Source: Variovorax boronicumulans (GTDB taxonomy: Bacteria > Pseudomonadota > Gammaproteobacteria > Burkholderiales > Burkholderiaceae_C). Taken from it: a stretch of 64,000 nucleotides of DNA. The notes beneath the pieces were generated by a model. It was given only the letters and a program-made list of their open reading frames with translations. It ran no database searches and had not been told where the DNA came from. The position numbers and the translations under genes are program-made. The stretch lies in NCBI RefSeq assembly GCF_030812215.1, contig NZ_JAUSSG010000015.1:54388-118387 (forward strand), in the 5' to 3' direction. Below are positions 17,958-25,641 of this stretch, piece after piece (within the stretch, counting starts at the first letter, position 1; every line of letters begins with the position of its first letter).

Positions 17958-18494
17958 ATGCTCAACGCCATTGCATCCCACGTTCCGTCCACCGGTCTGC
18001 TGCCGCCGCTTCCCAAGGCCGACTACCGCAACGCGATGGCGCGCCTCGGTGCGGCGGTGAACATCATCACGACCGACGGTCCTGCAGGCCGCGCCGGCTT
18101 CACCGCCTCGGCCGTGTGCAGCGTGACCGACGAGCCGCCGATGCTGCTCGTGTGCCTGAACCGCTCGGCCTCGGTGTACCCGGCGTTCGCCGCCAACGGC
18201 GTGCTGTGCGTGAACGTGCTGGCCGCGGGCCACCAGACGCTCTCGGGCCTGTTCGGCGGCAAGACGCCGATGGATGAACGCTTCGCCGCCGGACGTTGGA
18301 GCCGCAAGGCCACCGGCTCGCCGGTGCTCGACGATGCGGCCGCGTCATTCGACTGCCGCGTGGTGAGCGCCACCAGCGCCGGTACGCACGACGTGCTGTT
18401 CTGCGAAGCGGTGGCGATCGCGATCGGCGGTGCGGCGCAGAGCCTCATCTACTTCGATCGCAAGTACCACGAGATCGCAGCGCCGCCCCACTGA
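17958..18494 (+). CDS. rutF: Flavin reductase RutF
   Basis: The 178-aa NADH:FMN oxidoreductase supplies reduced flavin to RutA. The split-barrel flavin reductase domain is clear: ADYRNAMARLGAAVNIITTDGPAGRAGFTASAVCSVTDEPPMLLVCLNRSAS, the NVLAAGHQTLSGLF block, and the terminal YFDRKYHEI. It follows rutE by 18 bp and its stop is 1 bp from the end of the convergent rutR. No rutG permease follows, unlike E. coli. Confidence 0.95.
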   Translation: MLNAIASHVPSTGLLPPLPKADYRNAMARLGAAVNIITTDGPAGRAGFTASAVCSVTDEPPMLLVCLNRSASVYPAFAANGVLCVNVLAAGHQTLSGLFGGKTPMDERFAAGRWSRKATGSPVLDDAAASFDCRVVSATSAGTHDVLFCEAVAIAIGGAAQSLIYFDRKYHEIAAPPH

Positions 18495-18495
18495 G

Positions 18496-19221
18496 TCAGC
18501 GCACGGTGATGCCCTGCAGCACGATGCGCTGCACGTTCTCCACCGTCTGCTCGAAGAAGGCCGCATCGTCCAGCGTGTGCCCCGACAGCGCATGCACCTG
18601 CACGCCGAAATCGGCGTAGTGCTGCGTGATCGCCCACAGCGCGAAGATCAGGTGGTGCGGATCGACCGGCGCGAGCTTGCCGGCCTCCACCCAGGCGCGG
18701 ATCACCTCCGACTTGCGCTCCACCAGCGTGCGCAGTTCGCGGTCGAGCTCGTCGCGCAGCAACGGCGCGCCCTGGATCATTTCGAGGCAGAACAGGCGCG
18801 ATGCATCGGGCCTGTCGCGCGAGATCACGAGCTTGCGGCGGATGTAGTCGCCGATGGCTTCGCCCGGATCCTGCTCGGCGCTGAAGCCGCGCAGCGGCTC
18901 GAGCCACACCGAGAGCAGGTCGCGCAGCACGTTGACGTACAGCTCCTCCTTGTTCGCGAAGTAATAGAGCAGGTTGCTCTTGGACACATCGGCGCGTGCA
19001 GCCACCTGGTCGATCGAGGTGCCGTGCAGCCCGAAGCGCGAGAACAGGCCCAGCGCCGCACCGAGGATGGCGCTGCGCTTGTCCTCGATCTGGCGCAGGC
19101 GCCGGCTCACGGCGGAGGCGCTGCGCACCGCGGGCTTCGCAGATTTCACGGGTTTCGCGCGCTTGCGCGCCGGGCTCTTGTCGGTGCTGCTGGCCGCGGC
19201 CAGCACCTTGGTCTTGGGCAT
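18496..19221 (-). CDS. rutR: RutR, TetR-type pyrimidine-sensing regulator
   Basis: RutR of E. coli binds uracil or thymine and leaves its operator TTGACCAnnTGGTCAA. The 241-aa product matches its plan closely: helix-turn-helix (KRSAILGAALGLFSRFGLHGTSIDQVAARADVSKSNLLYYFANKEELY), then SRDRPDASRLFCLEMIQGAPLL, GKLAPVDPHHLIFALWAITQHYADF and the C-terminal FFEQTVENVQRIVLQGI. The ATG at 19221 follows GAGGGAAG and gives a Lys/Ala-rich N-terminal tail of about 45 residues. It lies between, and probably controls, two operons that each carry a RutR-like box. Confidence 0.95.
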   Translation of the reverse strand: MPKTKVLAAASSTDKSPARKRAKPVKSAKPAVRSASAVSRRLRQIEDKRSAILGAALGLFSRFGLHGTSIDQVAARADVSKSNLLYYFANKEELYVNVLRDLLSVWLEPLRGFSAEQDPGEAIGDYIRRKLVISRDRPDASRLFCLEMIQGAPLLRDELDRELRTLVERKSEVIRAWVEAGKLAPVDPHHLIFALWAITQHYADFGVQVHALSGHTLDDAAFFEQTVENVQRIVLQGITVR

Positions 19222-19355
19222 CTTCCCTCGCTCTTCGTGTACGGATTGCAGGTTCTCTGAACGGCGCACCACTGTAAGGCCGCGGTGCATCGCGTTGCGC
19301 CACGGCGGCCTTCGGGTGGCCGCAGCGCGCACCATGCTGACGCGACAAATTCGAT

Positions 19356-19372
19356 TTGTCCATTTGGTCCAA
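19356..19372. promoter_or_regulatory. RutR-like operator between rutR and the oxygenase operon
   Basis: TTGTCCATTTGGTCCAA resembles RutR's TTGACCAnnTGGTCAA: left arm 6 of 7, right arm TGGTCCAA with one extra C. It directly precedes the sigma-54 promoter, so bound RutR would lie against the -24 element and could block it. Weak NtrC-like half sites (CGCACC 19265-19270, GGTGCA 19284-19289) are upstream. Confidence 0.65.
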
Positions 19373-19373
19373 C

Positions 19374-19390
19374 TGGCACAGACGTTGCAT
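19374..19390 (+). promoter_or_regulatory. Sigma-54 promoter of the oxygenase-ABC operon
   Basis: TGGCACAGACGTTGCAT fits the -24/-12 consensus with TGGCAC, five bases, TTGCA and correct GG-GC spacing (19375-19376, 19387-19388). Transcription would begin near 19400, about 24 bp before the ATG of the oxygenase gene, almost the same leader length as for rutA. Confidence 0.8.
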
Positions 19391-19423
19391 GGCGAAAGGC
19401 ATGCCAAGCATGAGGACCGACCC

Positions 19424-20425
19424 ATGACCCTGCTGTCCGTACCGATCATCGATCTCGCGCCCTACTTCGCCGGCACCGCCGAGGGCAAGGCAGAGGTGGC
19501 CAGGAAAGTCGACGAGGCCTGCCGCAGCATCGGCTTCCTGGTCATCACCAACCACGGCATACCGGCCGAACTGGTGTCGCGCGTCTCGTCGCTCTCGCGC
19601 GAATTCTTCAACATGCCGCTGGCGGAAAAGCGCAAGGTCGATCGCCCCCGCGAAGACGCGGTGCGCGGCTACAGCGCCGTCGGCGAAGAGGGCCTCTCGT
19701 ACAGCCTGGAAGAGGCCGCCCCCGGCGACCTGAAGGAGTCGTTCTCCATCGGCCCATCGAACGTGCCCGACGACGACTACCACCACGGCCCCGCCGCCGG
19801 CCCGCATTTCGAGCCCAACAGCTGGCCGCCCATCGCGGGCTTCCGCGATGCGTACGAAGGCTACTTCGAGGCCATGAGCGATCTCTCGCGTTCGCTGATG
19901 CGCATCTTCGCGCTCGGCCTCGAACTGCCCGAGACATTCTTCGACGACAAGATCGACAGGCACATCAGCATGTTCCGCGTGCTCAGCTATCCGCCGCAGC
20001 GCGAAGCGCCGCTGCCGGGCCAGTTGCGCGCAGGCGCGCACAGCGACTACGGCAGCCTCACGATCGTCCTGCCCGACGACAAGGGCCTGCAGGTGTTCAA
20101 CAAGGCGGGCCAGTGGGTCGACGTGCCGCAGGTCGAGGGCGGCATGGTCGTCAACATCGCCGACCTCATGATGCAGTGGACCAACGACCTGTGGGTGTCC
20201 ACGCTGCACCGCGTGGTGAACCCGCCCTTCGAGGTGGCGAGCACCAACCGCCGCCAGTCGCTGGTGTTCTTCCACCAGCCGAACTACGACGCGATGGTCG
20301 AGTGCCTGCCCAGTTGCCTCGCGCCGGGCGAGGCGCCGAAGTACGCGCCCATTTCGTCGGGCGACCACCTCACCTCGAAGTTCGTGAAGCAGACGACCTT
20401 CGGCGGCACCAAGGCGACGGCCTGA
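19424..20425 (+). CDS. 2-oxoglutarate/Fe(II) oxygenase, isopenicillin N synthase-like
   Basis: The 333-aa non-heme iron dioxygenase has an N-terminal DIOX_N region (VPIIDLAPYFAGTAEGKAEVARKVDEACRSIGFLVITNHGIP) and a C-terminal double-stranded beta-helix with the iron ligands H206 and D208 (GAHSDYGSLTI) and H262 (STLHRVVNP), and the 2-oxoglutarate-binding pair R277/S279 (RQS). All key residues are present, so it should be active. It is first gene of a RutR/sigma-54-linked operon next to rutABCDEF. Thymine 7-hydroxylase is the best-known pyrimidine enzyme of this superfamily, so oxidation of a methylated or otherwise modified pyrimidine is a reasonable guess, not shown. Confidence 0.9.
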   Translation: MTLLSVPIIDLAPYFAGTAEGKAEVARKVDEACRSIGFLVITNHGIPAELVSRVSSLSREFFNMPLAEKRKVDRPREDAVRGYSAVGEEGLSYSLEEAAPGDLKESFSIGPSNVPDDDYHHGPAAGPHFEPNSWPPIAGFRDAYEGYFEAMSDLSRSLMRIFALGLELPETFFDDKIDRHISMFRVLSYPPQREAPLPGQLRAGAHSDYGSLTIVLPDDKGLQVFNKAGQWVDVPQVEGGMVVNIADLMMQWTNDLWVSTLHRVVNPPFEVASTNRRQSLVFFHQPNYDAMVECLPSCLAPGEAPKYAPISSGDHLTSKFVKQTTFGGTKATA

Positions 20426-20438
20426 GCCGAGACCCGAC

Positions 20439-20825
20439 ATGGCCCACCTTTCCTACGTCAACGTCTTCGCAAAGGACGTGGTCGCGCTCAGCGGCTTCTA
20501 CCAGCGCGTGTTCGGCTTCCCCGAGATCGAGGCGATCCGCTCGCCGATCTTCCGGGGCCTGGACACCGGCAAGTCGAGCCTGGGCTTCAACGCGCTCGAC
20601 GCCTACGAGCTGCTGCACCTGGCCGAGTTCTCCGACACGCGCGGCGTGAAGTTCCTGCTGAACATCGACGTGGACAGCCAGGCCGACGTCGACCGCATGG
20701 TGCCCGTGGCGCTCGAGGCCGGCGCCACGCTCGTCAAGCCGCCCTACGTCACCTACTACAACTGGTACCAGTCCGTGCTGCTCGACCCCGAGGGCAACGT
20801 GTTCCGCATCAACTTCATGATGTGA
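20439..20825 (+). CDS. VOC/glyoxalase-superfamily protein
   Basis: The 128-aa product has one pair of beta-alpha-beta-beta-beta modules. MAHLSYVNVFAKDVVALSGFYQRVFGFPEI opens module 1; LLDPEGNVFRINFMM closes module 2, the usual dioxygenase/glyoxalase ending. It could be a lyase, isomerase or ligand-binding protein acting on the oxygenase product. It lies 13 bp after the oxygenase gene and 62 bp before the BMP-protein gene, in the same operon. Confidence 0.85.
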   Translation: MAHLSYVNVFAKDVVALSGFYQRVFGFPEIEAIRSPIFRGLDTGKSSLGFNALDAYELLHLAEFSDTRGVKFLLNIDVDSQADVDRMVPVALEAGATLVKPPYVTYYNWYQSVLLDPEGNVFRINFMM

Positions 20826-20887
20826 CGCGCGCGGCATCTCTCGCTTTTCTTCCGTCCCACTTCCTGCTTCCCACGAAAGGTCGCTCC

Positions 20888-21991
20888 ATGCTGCGCACAT
20901 CCACCACTGGCTTTCTCGGCCTTGCACTGACACTCGCGGCCGGCGGCGCGTTGTTCACGCTGCCCGCCCTGGCGGCCGACGGCTTCACGCTCAAGGACAA
21001 GCCGAAGATTGCGATGCTGTACTTCGGCCCGAAGAACGACGGCGGCTGGACGCAGGCCTTCGACGAAGCCCGCGTCAAGATCGAGAAGGAGATCGGCCAG
21101 AAGATCCAGTTCGTGGAGAACGTGCCCGAGGACGCCTCGGCCATCAAGCCGGCGGCCGAGAAGTTCATCCAGCGCGGCGCCAACATCGTGATCGGTACCG
21201 CCTTCGGCTATTCCGACAGCTTCAAGGACCTGGCCGCCAAGTACCCCGATGTGGCCTTCCTCAACGGCTCGGGCACCACCAACGGCACCAACCTCGAATC
21301 GTTCTACGGGCGCACCTACGAGAGCCAGTACCTCTGCGGCATGGCCGCGGGCGCGGCCTCCAAGACCGGCAAGCTCGGCTTCGTCGCGGCCAACCCCTTC
21401 GGCGTGGTGAACTGGACCATCAACGCCTTCGCGCTCGGTGCGCAGAAGATGAACCCCAACGCCACGGTCAACGTGATCTACACCGGCGCATGGAACGACC
21501 CCATCAAGGAACGCGCCGCCGCCGCCGCGCTCATCGACCAGGGCGCCGACGTCATCGGCCAGCACGTGGACAGCCCCACGCCGCAGATCGTGGCGCAGGA
21601 GCGCGGCGTGTACGCCACCGGCCACCACCGGGACCTTCGCCAGTTCGCGCCCAAGGCGACGCTGTGCTCGTCGGTGTGGGTGTGGGACCGCTTCCTCGTG
21701 CCCGAACTCAAGAAGGTGATGGCCGGCGGCTGGAAGCCCGCGCCCTACGGCGCCTTCATCGCCATGAAGGACGGCGGCACCGACATCGCAGGCTTCGGCC
21801 CCGCGGTGCCCAAGGACAAGGCGGCGGCGATCACGGCGGAACGCGAAGCCATCCTGAAGGGCAAGCAGATCTACGCGGGCCCGCTCGCCGATCGCGACGG
21901 CAAGGAGCGCGTGGCCAAGGGCGCGGTGCTGTCCGATGCCGACCTCTGGAAGATGGACTGGTTCGTCAAGGGCGTGGTCACGCAGAAGTAG
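20888..21991 (+). CDS. BMP-family ABC substrate-binding protein
   Basis: The 367-aa periplasmic protein is of the Bmp/Med/PnrA type, a family that binds nucleosides or nucleobases (PnrA and BmpDEFG-type systems). The ATG at 20888 gives a signal peptide (FLGLALTLAAGGALFTLPALAADG). The mature part begins KPKIAMLYFGPKNDGGWTQAFDEA, the family's ligand-binding start, followed by GTAFGYSDSFKDLAAKYPDVAFL and the second-lobe VWVWDRFLVPELKKVMAGGWKP. Family plus RutR-linked context suggests a pyrimidine base or nucleoside as ligand. Confidence 0.92.
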   Translation: MLRTSTTGFLGLALTLAAGGALFTLPALAADGFTLKDKPKIAMLYFGPKNDGGWTQAFDEARVKIEKEIGQKIQFVENVPEDASAIKPAAEKFIQRGANIVIGTAFGYSDSFKDLAAKYPDVAFLNGSGTTNGTNLESFYGRTYESQYLCGMAAGAASKTGKLGFVAANPFGVVNWTINAFALGAQKMNPNATVNVIYTGAWNDPIKERAAAAALIDQGADVIGQHVDSPTPQIVAQERGVYATGHHRDLRQFAPKATLCSSVWVWDRFLVPELKKVMAGGWKPAPYGAFIAMKDGGTDIAGFGPAVPKDKAAAITAEREAILKGKQIYAGPLADRDGKERVAKGAVLSDADLWKMDWFVKGVVTQK

Positions 21992-22017
21992 ACCCGCAGA
22001 AGCAAGCAGGTAAGCCC

Positions 22018-23553
22018 ATGCCCAACAACGCGCTCGAACTCACCGGCATCCGCAAGACCTTCGACGGCTTTGCGGCGCTGACCGACGCCCACTTTGCCGC
22101 GCGCTGGGGCGAGGTGCATGCGCTGCTCGGCGAGAACGGCGCGGGCAAGTCTTCGCTGATGAACATCGCCGCCGGGCTCTATGCGCCCGAGGCCGGCCAA
22201 CTGCTGGTGGACGACAACGAGGTGCGCTTTGCCGGCCCGCGCGATGCCGCCCGGCACCGCATCGGCATGGTCCACCAGCATTTCAAGCTGGTGCGGCCGT
22301 TCACGGTGGCAGAGAACATCCTGCTCACCGCACCGCCGCCGGCCGGGTTTCAGAGCCACGGCGAGCGGCTGCGCGAGATTTCGCGTGACATCCGCAACAA
22401 GGCCTCGCAGCTGGGCTTCGACATCGATCCTTCGAAGCGCATCGACGCGCTCTCGATTGCGGAGCAGCAGCGCGTGGAGATCCTCAAGGTGCTGCTCGCG
22501 GGCGCGCGCATCCTGATCCTGGACGAGCCGACCGCGGTGCTGACCGACCAGGAAGCCGCACGCCTTTTGCAGATGGTGCAGGGGCTTGCACGCAGCGGTT
22601 CGGCCGTGGTGCTGGTCACGCACAAGATGGCCGACGTGAAGACCTATGCCGACCGCGTGACGGTGATGCGCGGCGGCCGCACGGTGGCCACCCTGTCGCC
22701 GGGTGCCACGACCGTGGACGAACTGGTGAAGCTGACCGTGGGTGAATCCGTCGCCGCACCTTCGTCGCAAGCGGCAAGGGCGCCGCGCGGACCGGTGCGG
22801 TTGTCGGTGCGTGGGCTGCGTTCGGCGGCTTCGCCGCAGGGCCGCCGCGTGCTCGACGGCGTCGATCTCCAATTGCATGCCGGCGAGATCTACGGCCTGG
22901 CCGGTGTCGGCGGCAACGGCCAGAGCGAGCTGGCCGGCGCCATCATGGGCCTGCCCGACGTCAGCGGCAGCCTCGAAGGCGAGATGCAGCTCGACGGCCA
23001 TGGCGATCTGAAGACCATGTCCGCACCGGCACGCCGCAACGTCGGCATCGCCGCGATTCCGGCCGACCGCTACGGGCTCGCGCTCGCGGGCGGCCTGTCG
23101 GTGGCCGAGAACTACGCCATCGGCCGCGTGCACAGCGGGCGCTACGGCCCCGTCTGGCATCTGCGCCGCAACCGCATCCAGAGCGACACGCAGGAGGCCG
23201 TGCGCGCCTTCGACGTGCAAGGCGTGCGCTCGGTGGCACAGAAGGCGGCGCTGCTCTCCGGCGGCAACGCGCAGAAGCTCGTGCTCGCACGCGAGTTCGG
23301 CAAGTCGCCCACGCTGGTGCTCGCGCACAGCCCGAGCCGTGGGCTCGACGTGCGTGCCAGCGCCGAGGTGCATGCGCGCCTGCGCGCCGCGCGCGACGAT
23401 GGGGCCGCGGTGCTCCTCATCAGCGAAGACCTCGACGAGGTGCTTCAACTGGCAGACCGCGTGGGCGTGATGACGCGCGGGCGCATCGCCGGCGAGTTCG
23501 CGCAGCCGGCCAACCGGCAGGCCATCGGGCAGGCGATGGTGGACCATGGCTGA
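22018..23553 (+). CDS. Duplicated ABC ATPase of a BMP-type nucleoside/base importer
   Basis: The 511-aa product has two fused nucleotide-binding domains like RbsA/NupA. The first has Walker A GENGAGKSSL, Walker B LILDEPTAVLT and the weak C-loop LSIAEQQRVEILK; the second has degenerate Walker A GVGGNGQSELAG and C-loop LSGGNAQKLVLAREF, while its Walker B is LVLAHSPSRGLDV. This mix of good and degraded sites is normal for the family. The ATG at 22018 is followed directly by the first domain. Its stop overlaps the permease start by 8 bp. Confidence 0.93.
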   Translation: MPNNALELTGIRKTFDGFAALTDAHFAARWGEVHALLGENGAGKSSLMNIAAGLYAPEAGQLLVDDNEVRFAGPRDAARHRIGMVHQHFKLVRPFTVAENILLTAPPPAGFQSHGERLREISRDIRNKASQLGFDIDPSKRIDALSIAEQQRVEILKVLLAGARILILDEPTAVLTDQEAARLLQMVQGLARSGSAVVLVTHKMADVKTYADRVTVMRGGRTVATLSPGATTVDELVKLTVGESVAAPSSQAARAPRGPVRLSVRGLRSAASPQGRRVLDGVDLQLHAGEIYGLAGVGGNGQSELAGAIMGLPDVSGSLEGEMQLDGHGDLKTMSAPARRNVGIAAIPADRYGLALAGGLSVAENYAIGRVHSGRYGPVWHLRRNRIQSDTQEAVRAFDVQGVRSVAQKAALLSGGNAQKLVLAREFGKSPTLVLAHSPSRGLDVRASAEVHARLRAARDDGAAVLLISEDLDEVLQLADRVGVMTRGRIAGEFAQPANRQAIGQAMVDHG

Positions 23554-24706
23554 CGCATCGCTCGCGGCCATCGCGCATCCCGCTCGAACCGACATGAAGA
23601 CACCCGAGCCCGTGCGCACGCGCCAGCCCCTCGCCAGCCGCCGCTATGCGCTGGAGATCCGCCAGCACATGGCCTGGCGCTGGCAGGCGCTGGTCCTGGC
23701 GATCGCGCTGCTGGTGGGCCTTGCGATCTCGGCCGCCATCCTCGTGGCCGCGGGTGTGCCCGCCGACGAGCTCGCCAACGAGTTCGTGATGCAGACCTTC
23801 TTGGACGGCCAGAACTTTCGCGCCGTGCTGTTCCAGGCCGCGCCGATGATCCTGGTGGGGCTGGCGGGCGCCATCGCGTTCCGTGCGCGCTTCTGGAACC
23901 TGGGCCTGGAAGGCCAGATGGTCTGGGGCGCCATCGGCGCGACCGCCGTCTCGATGTGGCAGATCGGCCCCGAGAACCTGCGCCTGCCGCTGATGTTCGT
24001 CGCGGCCATCGGCTGCGGGCTGCTGTGGGTGCTCGGCCCTGCATGGCTGAAGCTCAAGCTCGGCGTGAACGAGATCATCTCGACGCTGATGCTCAACTAC
24101 ATGGCGGCCAACTTCCTGCTGCATCTGGTGTACGGCAGCTGGAAGGACCCGAAGGACAACTTCCCCTACTCGCCGCAGTTCCGCGCCTTCGAGCGGCTGC
24201 CCGAGCTGGGCGCGGGCGTGGGCAGCGCGATCCTGCTGGCGGGCATCGTCGCGCTGCTGGCGTGGTGGCTGGTGGGCGTGAGCCGCGTGGGGCTGTACCT
24301 GCGCTTCGTCGATGCCAACCCGCGCGTGGCGCATGCCAACGGGGTGCCGGTGCGCCGCACCATCTATGGCGCGGTGCTGCTGTCGGGCGCGATGGCGGGG
24401 CTGGCGGGCTTTGCGGTGGCGGCGGGCCAGGAGGGGCGGCTCACGCAGGCCTTCTACCAGGGCTACGGCTTCTCGGGCATCCTCATCGCCTTCCTGGCAC
24501 GCAACAACCCGCTGGCGGCCACCGTGGTGGCGCTGCTGGTGGCGGCGCTGTTCGTCACCGGCCGCAGCCTGCAGGTGTTCTACCAGGTGCCGTTCTCGAT
24601 GGTGCAGCTGATCCAGGCGGTGATCGTGGTGTGCGTGGCATCGAGCGACTTCTTCATTCGCCACCGGATTCGCCGGCTGGGCGCCGACAGCGCGGAGGCG
24701 GCGTGA
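23546..24706 (+). CDS. ABC permease (BMP/nucleoside-type importer), subunit 1
   Basis: The 386-aa inner-membrane protein of the BPD_transp_2 family has a cytoplasmic N-terminus of about 45 residues and about 9 hydrophobic segments. FRARFWNLGLEGQMVWGAIGAT and LKLGVNEIISTLMLNYMAANFLL are the coupling and pore motifs seen in nucleoside ABC permeases such as YufP/NupB. ATPase and permease genes overlap by 8 bp; a second ATG at 23594 is possible. It works with the permease at 24706. Confidence 0.92.
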   Translation: MADASLAAIAHPARTDMKTPEPVRTRQPLASRRYALEIRQHMAWRWQALVLAIALLVGLAISAAILVAAGVPADELANEFVMQTFLDGQNFRAVLFQAAPMILVGLAGAIAFRARFWNLGLEGQMVWGAIGATAVSMWQIGPENLRLPLMFVAAIGCGLLWVLGPAWLKLKLGVNEIISTLMLNYMAANFLLHLVYGSWKDPKDNFPYSPQFRAFERLPELGAGVGSAILLAGIVALLAWWLVGVSRVGLYLRFVDANPRVAHANGVPVRRTIYGAVLLSGAMAGLAGFAVAAGQEGRLTQAFYQGYGFSGILIAFLARNNPLAATVVALLVAALFVTGRSLQVFYQVPFSMVQLIQAVIVVCVASSDFFIRHRIRRLGADSAEAA

Positions 24707-25641
24707 TGGACGCGGGCGTCCTTCTCAACTGGCTCGCGAACACGCCGGACTTCGCGGTGCCCTATGCGCTGGCGGCGCTGGGCCTCATCATCTGCGAGCG
24801 CGCGGGCGTGCTCTCGCTCGGCGCCGAGGGGTTGATGCTGGTGGGGGCGCTGGTGGGCATCGGCGCGCAGATCACGCTGGGCCAGCCCGCCGTGTCGCTC
24901 GTGCTCGCGATGCTCGCGGCCAGCCTCGTGTCGATGCTGTTCGCGGTGATGGTGATCTGGCTGCGCGTGAACCAGGTGATCGCGGGCCTGGCGCTGGTGT
25001 TCTTCTGCCAGGGCCTCACGGCGCTGGTCGGCTCGCTGGCCGAATGGACCAACCACGCAACCGGGGGCATCGGCACGCTGGCGCTGTGGCCGCTGTCGTC
25101 GCTCCCCGGCGTGGGCCGGCTCTTCGAGCAGAACGCGATGGTCTGGCTCACGCTGCCGATCTTCGGGGCGGTGGCCTGGTTCTTCGCGCGCACCGCCACG
25201 GGCCTGCGCCTTCGTGCAGTGGGCGAGAACCCGCAGGCAGCCGATGCGGCGGGCATCCGCGTGGCGGCATGGCGCTTCGTCGCGGTGCTCGCGGGCTCCG
25301 CGCTGGTCGGGCTGGCGGGCGCCTACATCTCGGTGGTCAGCACCAAGCTGTGGATCGCGGGCATGACCGGCGGGCGCGGCTGGATCGCGGTGGGCCTGGT
25401 GATCTTTGCGCGCTGGTCGCCGTGGAAGGCGCTCATCGGCGCGCTGCTGTTCGGCTGCATCGAGGCATTGATTCCGCAACTGGCCGCTGCCGGCGTCCAG
25501 CTGCCGCAGTACTTCGTGATGATGACGCCGTACGCGGTCACGCTCGGCGTGATGGTCTGGGTCGCGCTCGGAAAAAAGCGCAGCGGCGACGACGAGCCCG
25601 GTGCGCTGGGGCAGCCCTATGTGCGGGAGGAGCGGCGATGA
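24706..25641 (+). CDS. ABC permease (BMP/nucleoside-type importer), subunit 2
   Basis: The 311-aa inner-membrane protein pairs with the preceding permease. It shows the block ERAGVLSLGAEGLMLVGALVG and the cytoplasmic coupling loop GLRLRAVGENPQAADAAGI typical of NupC/YufQ-like subunits, with about 8 membrane segments. The start overlaps the preceding stop by one base (TGATG) and its own stop overlaps the next start (ATGA), so the three genes are tightly coupled. Confidence 0.92.
   Translation: MDAGVLLNWLANTPDFAVPYALAALGLIICERAGVLSLGAEGLMLVGALVGIGAQITLGQPAVSLVLAMLAASLVSMLFAVMVIWLRVNQVIAGLALVFFCQGLTALVGSLAEWTNHATGGIGTLALWPLSSLPGVGRLFEQNAMVWLTLPIFGAVAWFFARTATGLRLRAVGENPQAADAAGIRVAAWRFVAVLAGSALVGLAGAYISVVSTKLWIAGMTGGRGWIAVGLVIFARWSPWKALIGALLFGCIEALIPQLAAAGVQLPQYFVMMTPYAVTLGVMVWVALGKKRSGDDEPGALGQPYVREERR

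Noticed and set aside
18100..19420. Search for rutG permease near rutF
   Set aside because: No frame here has multiple membrane segments; the only convincing genes are rutF and rutR.
23420..24664. 414-codon minus-strand frame
   Set aside because: Antisense of ABC permease 1; composition dominated by His, Arg and Gln.
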